Positions 62,715-64,000 of a stretch of DNA of 64,000 nt are shown piece after piece. The notes under the pieces are model-generated. The model made no database searches. It was not told the origin of the DNA and saw only the letters and a list, made by a program, of their open reading frames with translations. The stretch spans positions 35,937 to 99,936 of the forward strand of contig DASPJL010000105.1 of assembly GCA_035628645.1 (NCBI GenBank), written 5' to 3'. The position numbers and the translations under genes were made by a program. Origin of the DNA: DASPJL01 sp035628645 (GTDB lineage Bacteria > Bacteroidota > Bacteroidia > Cytophagales > Cyclobacteriaceae). The stretch's first letter is position 1. The number at the start of each line of letters is the position of its first letter.

Positions 62715-63101
62715 ATGAGAAGGTTTTATTTTTTACTCGCTTTGCTTTGTGCTATTTCTTTTATGTCCTGCAAAGAAGAAGATGATGGAAAAACCTATCA
62801 GATTAAGGTAGATAGTTTAGTAATTTCGGACGTGGTAAATGCAGACGAAGCTCTCACTATTCAGTTCTTCGGAACAGCAGGGCCAGATGGTTGTCATTCC
62901 TTTTCTAGATTTGAGGTGAATGTGAAAGCTGAGGTAGTATCCATTAAACTATGGGGAAAAGTAGCGGGCAATGTTTGCACTCAATCTATTGTTCCTCTAA
63001 ATGAAAAATATGTTATTCATCCTCCTTTATCCAAACAATTAACGATTATTGTTAATCAGCCAGATGGAAGTTTTATTGAGCGTAGGGTAAAAGTGAATTG
63101 A
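62715..63101 (+). CDS. Small predicted lipoprotein
   Basis: About 128 residues with a lipoprotein signal (MRRFYFLLALLCAISFMSC; lipobox FMSC). The mature part is beta-rich with two further Cys (GPDGCHSF and GNVCTQS) that could form a disulfide, and ends in FIERRVKVN. Function unknown; the shape fits a small Ig-like or DUF-type periplasmic protein. The frame is open to TTG 62679, but 62715 gives the signal peptide. Confidence 0.75.
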   Translation: MRRFYFLLALLCAISFMSCKEEDDGKTYQIKVDSLVISDVVNADEALTIQFFGTAGPDGCHSFSRFEVNVKAEVVSIKLWGKVAGNVCTQSIVPLNEKYVIHPPLSKQLTIIVNQPDGSFIERRVKVN

Positions 63102-63161
63102 AACGCTTTCCTGCTAAAGAAGGCCTTTACTTTTTTATCTTCTTATAATGCAATTAATGGC

Positions 63162-63216
63162 ACACCGAATGGAGACCGAAGGAAGATGGTAGGCAGACCG
63201 AAGGAAGAGGATTGAA
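63162..63216 (+). repeat. Degenerate 11-nt periodic array, five units
   Basis: Cut every 11 nt from 63162: ACACCGAATGG, AGACCGAAGGA, AGATGGTAGGC, AGACCGAAGGA, AGAGGATTGAA. Units 2 and 4 are identical, a 22-nt step; 14 bases match exactly at 63173 and 63195. The same 11-nt period as at 24648. Confidence 0.7.
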
Positions 63217-63274
63217 AAATTTGAGTTGAAATATGAGAAAAGTGCAATAGTAAAGGCAATACTTCTGAATAGAT

Positions 63275-63282
63275 TATATTTG
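63275..63282 (+). promoter_or_regulatory. -7 box TATATTTG upstream of the frameshifted lipoprotein
   Basis: Perfect TAnnTTTG ending 7 bp before the ATG at 63290. It implies a near-leaderless mRNA if transcription starts about 4 nt downstream. Confidence 0.45.
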
Positions 63283-63308
63283 ATAAATAATGAAAGTAAT
63301 TTCCATAT

Positions 63309-63635
63309 ATGTATTTATCTTTTTTTATAGTTTCTTGTTTTAACTGTAATGATTATTATGAGAAAGAAATTCGTCCACTTAAAATTAATGGAGAATTAAA
63401 GAAAAAAAATAGGGATAAGAATAATAATGGTATACCTCGATTGGTTATTGGCAATAATGATAAAAATGCCATTATTACTTTATACGATTATGAGGCCAGT
63501 GGTCTATGGGAGTTTATACAAATTGGAGATATAGTAAAAAAGGAAGAAGGAAGTCTAACTTTTAATATCTATCGGAAGGGAATGAATTATACTGATATAT
63601 TCAGTTTTGATATAAAGTGCAAAGATGGATACTGA
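63309..63635 (+). CDS. Small lipoprotein gene with signal peptide split by a T7 tract
   Basis: The open frame from ATG 63309 gives 108 residues beginning MYLSFFIVSC, with an IVSC lipobox but almost no positive N-terminus. The better start, ATG 63290 (MKVISIYVFIFF), is in another frame and stops at once. Removing one T from the seven-T run at 63320-63326 joins them into MKVISIYVFIFFIVSC, an ideal lipoprotein signal. Either the gene is switched off by a one-base expansion or the sequence has an error here. The mature part is charged and Asn/Lys-rich; function unknown. Confidence 0.6.
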   Translation: MYLSFFIVSCFNCNDYYEKEIRPLKINGELKKKNRDKNNNGIPRLVIGNNDKNAIITLYDYEASGLWEFIQIGDIVKKEEGSLTFNIYRKGMNYTDIFSFDIKCKDGY

Positions 63636-63640
63636 TTGTA

Positions 63641-63780
63641 TTGGTTGAGGGAACCGGAAAATTTTAGATCTGTACAAAATGGAGTTATAAATTAATTTAT
63701 GAAGTAACAGAGAAAGAGATTATTATAAGCACGCTTTTCCATACAGTCAAAATTCAGACAAGATTAAAAACGGCAAATAA
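63641..63780 (+). pseudogene. 3' relic of a RelE/ParE-type toxin gene
   Basis: Reading from 63641 gives LVEGTGKF, an in-frame TAG (63665-63667), then ICTKWSYKLIYEVTEKEIII and STLFHT, and after a one-base frame change QNSDKIKNGK and TAA (63778-63780). The EVTEKEIII-FHT-QNxDKIK order is the C-terminal pattern of small Bacteroidota RelE/ParE toxins. A stop and a frameshift both break it, and the 5' half and any antitoxin are missing. Confidence 0.5.
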
Positions 63781-63860
63781 AATATGTGCATATAAAATAT
63801 TTCCATGCAAAATAGAACCGCTTTCGCTGTTTGCAGAGTTTTCCTTATTTCCCTGCTCGG

Positions 63861-64000
63861 TGTCTCGTCCTGAAATAGGTTTACAAAAGATGTAAACAAA
63901 TGTCAGGACAAAAATTAAAAGGAAGACCGCACAAAAAGAAACTACCAGGTAGCCAGTACAGTGAGGCATTTAAAAGACAAGTAGCTGAAGCTTATCATCA
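63861..64000 (+). mobile_element. Left end of an insertion sequence (partial, IS3-like)
   Basis: The sequence from 63861 (TGTCTCGTCCTGAAATAGGT) is AT-rich, unlike its surroundings in pattern, and leads straight into a transposase-type start at 63900. It resembles the terminal sequence of IS3-like elements of Bacteroidota. The other end and target duplication are outside the window. Confidence 0.6.
63900..64000 (+). CDS. Transposase OrfA-like N-terminus (runs off the window)
   Basis: ATG 63900 opens a frame that stays open to the window end: 33 full codons, very basic (MSGQKLKGRPHKKK) and then YSEAFKRQVAEAYHQ, the start of an HTH motif found in IS3-family OrfA proteins. It is preceded by the IS end sequence. 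The rest of the element is not visible. Confidence 0.65.
   Translation, partial: MSGQKLKGRPHKKKLPGSQYSEAFKRQVAEAYH

Noticed and set aside
63754..63969. 71-residue open frame on the minus strand at the right edge
   Set aside because: It runs antisense across the toxin relic end and the insertion-sequence end, has biased composition and no recognisable motif.

Overview
The window is AT-rich bacterial chromosome from a member of the Bacteroidota, most likely the Cytophagales branch. The taxonomic signs are: several perfect copies of the Bacteroidota -7 promoter box TAnnTTTG placed just upstream of genes; A-rich leaders with few strong Shine-Dalgarno sites; an archaeal/eukaryal-type prolyl-tRNA synthetase; and lineage-typical families (DUF1573, DUF4292, DUF1599, MauE/DoxX-type membrane protein, two-component regulator propeller protein, Thermus-like isocitrate dehydrogenase). 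Most of the window is housekeeping sequence. No CRISPR array, rRNA or prophage is visible.

Layout. 1-8.8 kb: the start of nuoM (cut by the window edge) on the minus strand behind an orphan oligopeptide-type permease, a MauE/DoxX-like protein and a DUF1599 protein; divergent from these, folP and the c-di-AMP synthase gene cdaA; then isocitrate dehydrogenase and a Rossmann-fold protein. 8.9-14.7 kb: nuoH-I-J-K-L on the plus strand followed by aroK. The complex I genes are therefore split, with nuoM 7.7 kb away on the other strand. NuoI has a long tail with four copies of a KPxFKPKIRP-like motif. 14.7-23.7 kb: a FadL-like porin, a Tyr/Gly-rich lipoprotein, proS, cmk-ispH, hflX with a SirB2-cytochrome c fusion, and ogt. 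23.8-29.3 kb is the most accessory-looking stretch: tRNA-Leu(GAG), a small membrane protein, a degenerate 11-nt periodic array, a lipoprotein, a CPBP protease, an RDD protein with a zinc ribbon, a DinB protein, two fused gene relics and an amidohydrolase with altered metal-site residues.

29.4-37.7 kb: glyA, tatC, rpiB, a membrane protein, rbfA, an FtsX-like permease, an alkyltransferase-like DNA repair protein, DUF1573, MOSC and HU. 37.7-45.4 kb: seven minus-strand nucleotide-sugar genes (rfbA, a WbpP-like epimerase, rfbB, galE, a TviB/WbpO-like dehydrogenase, a UDP-xylose synthase, ugd). They can make dTDP-4-keto-6-deoxyglucose, UDP-xylose and UDP-hexosaminuronic acid, but no glycosyltransferase lies among them. 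45.6-48.4 kb: an acyl-CoA dehydrogenase, rpsU, a Xer recombinase and hpf. 48.5-58.5 kb: a minus-strand envelope block (lytic transglycosylase, gatA, tatA, EnvC-like protein, DUF4292, TPR protein, nucleotidyltransferase, dut, flippase). 58.6-62.7 kb: enoyl-CoA hydratase, a Tat-exported sugar isomerase-like protein, an OmpA lipoprotein and a 2,4-dienoyl-CoA reductase-like SDR. The last 1.3 kb is decayed or mobile: two small lipoproteins (one with its signal peptide split by a T7 tract), a ruined RelE/ParE toxin relic and the left end of an insertion sequence.

I found no convincing complete new system. The most unusual signals are the short-period (7-nt and 11-nt) degenerate intergenic arrays, the NuoI tail repeats, the homopolymer-linked frameshifts at 28.03 kb and 63.32 kb, and the split nuo operon.
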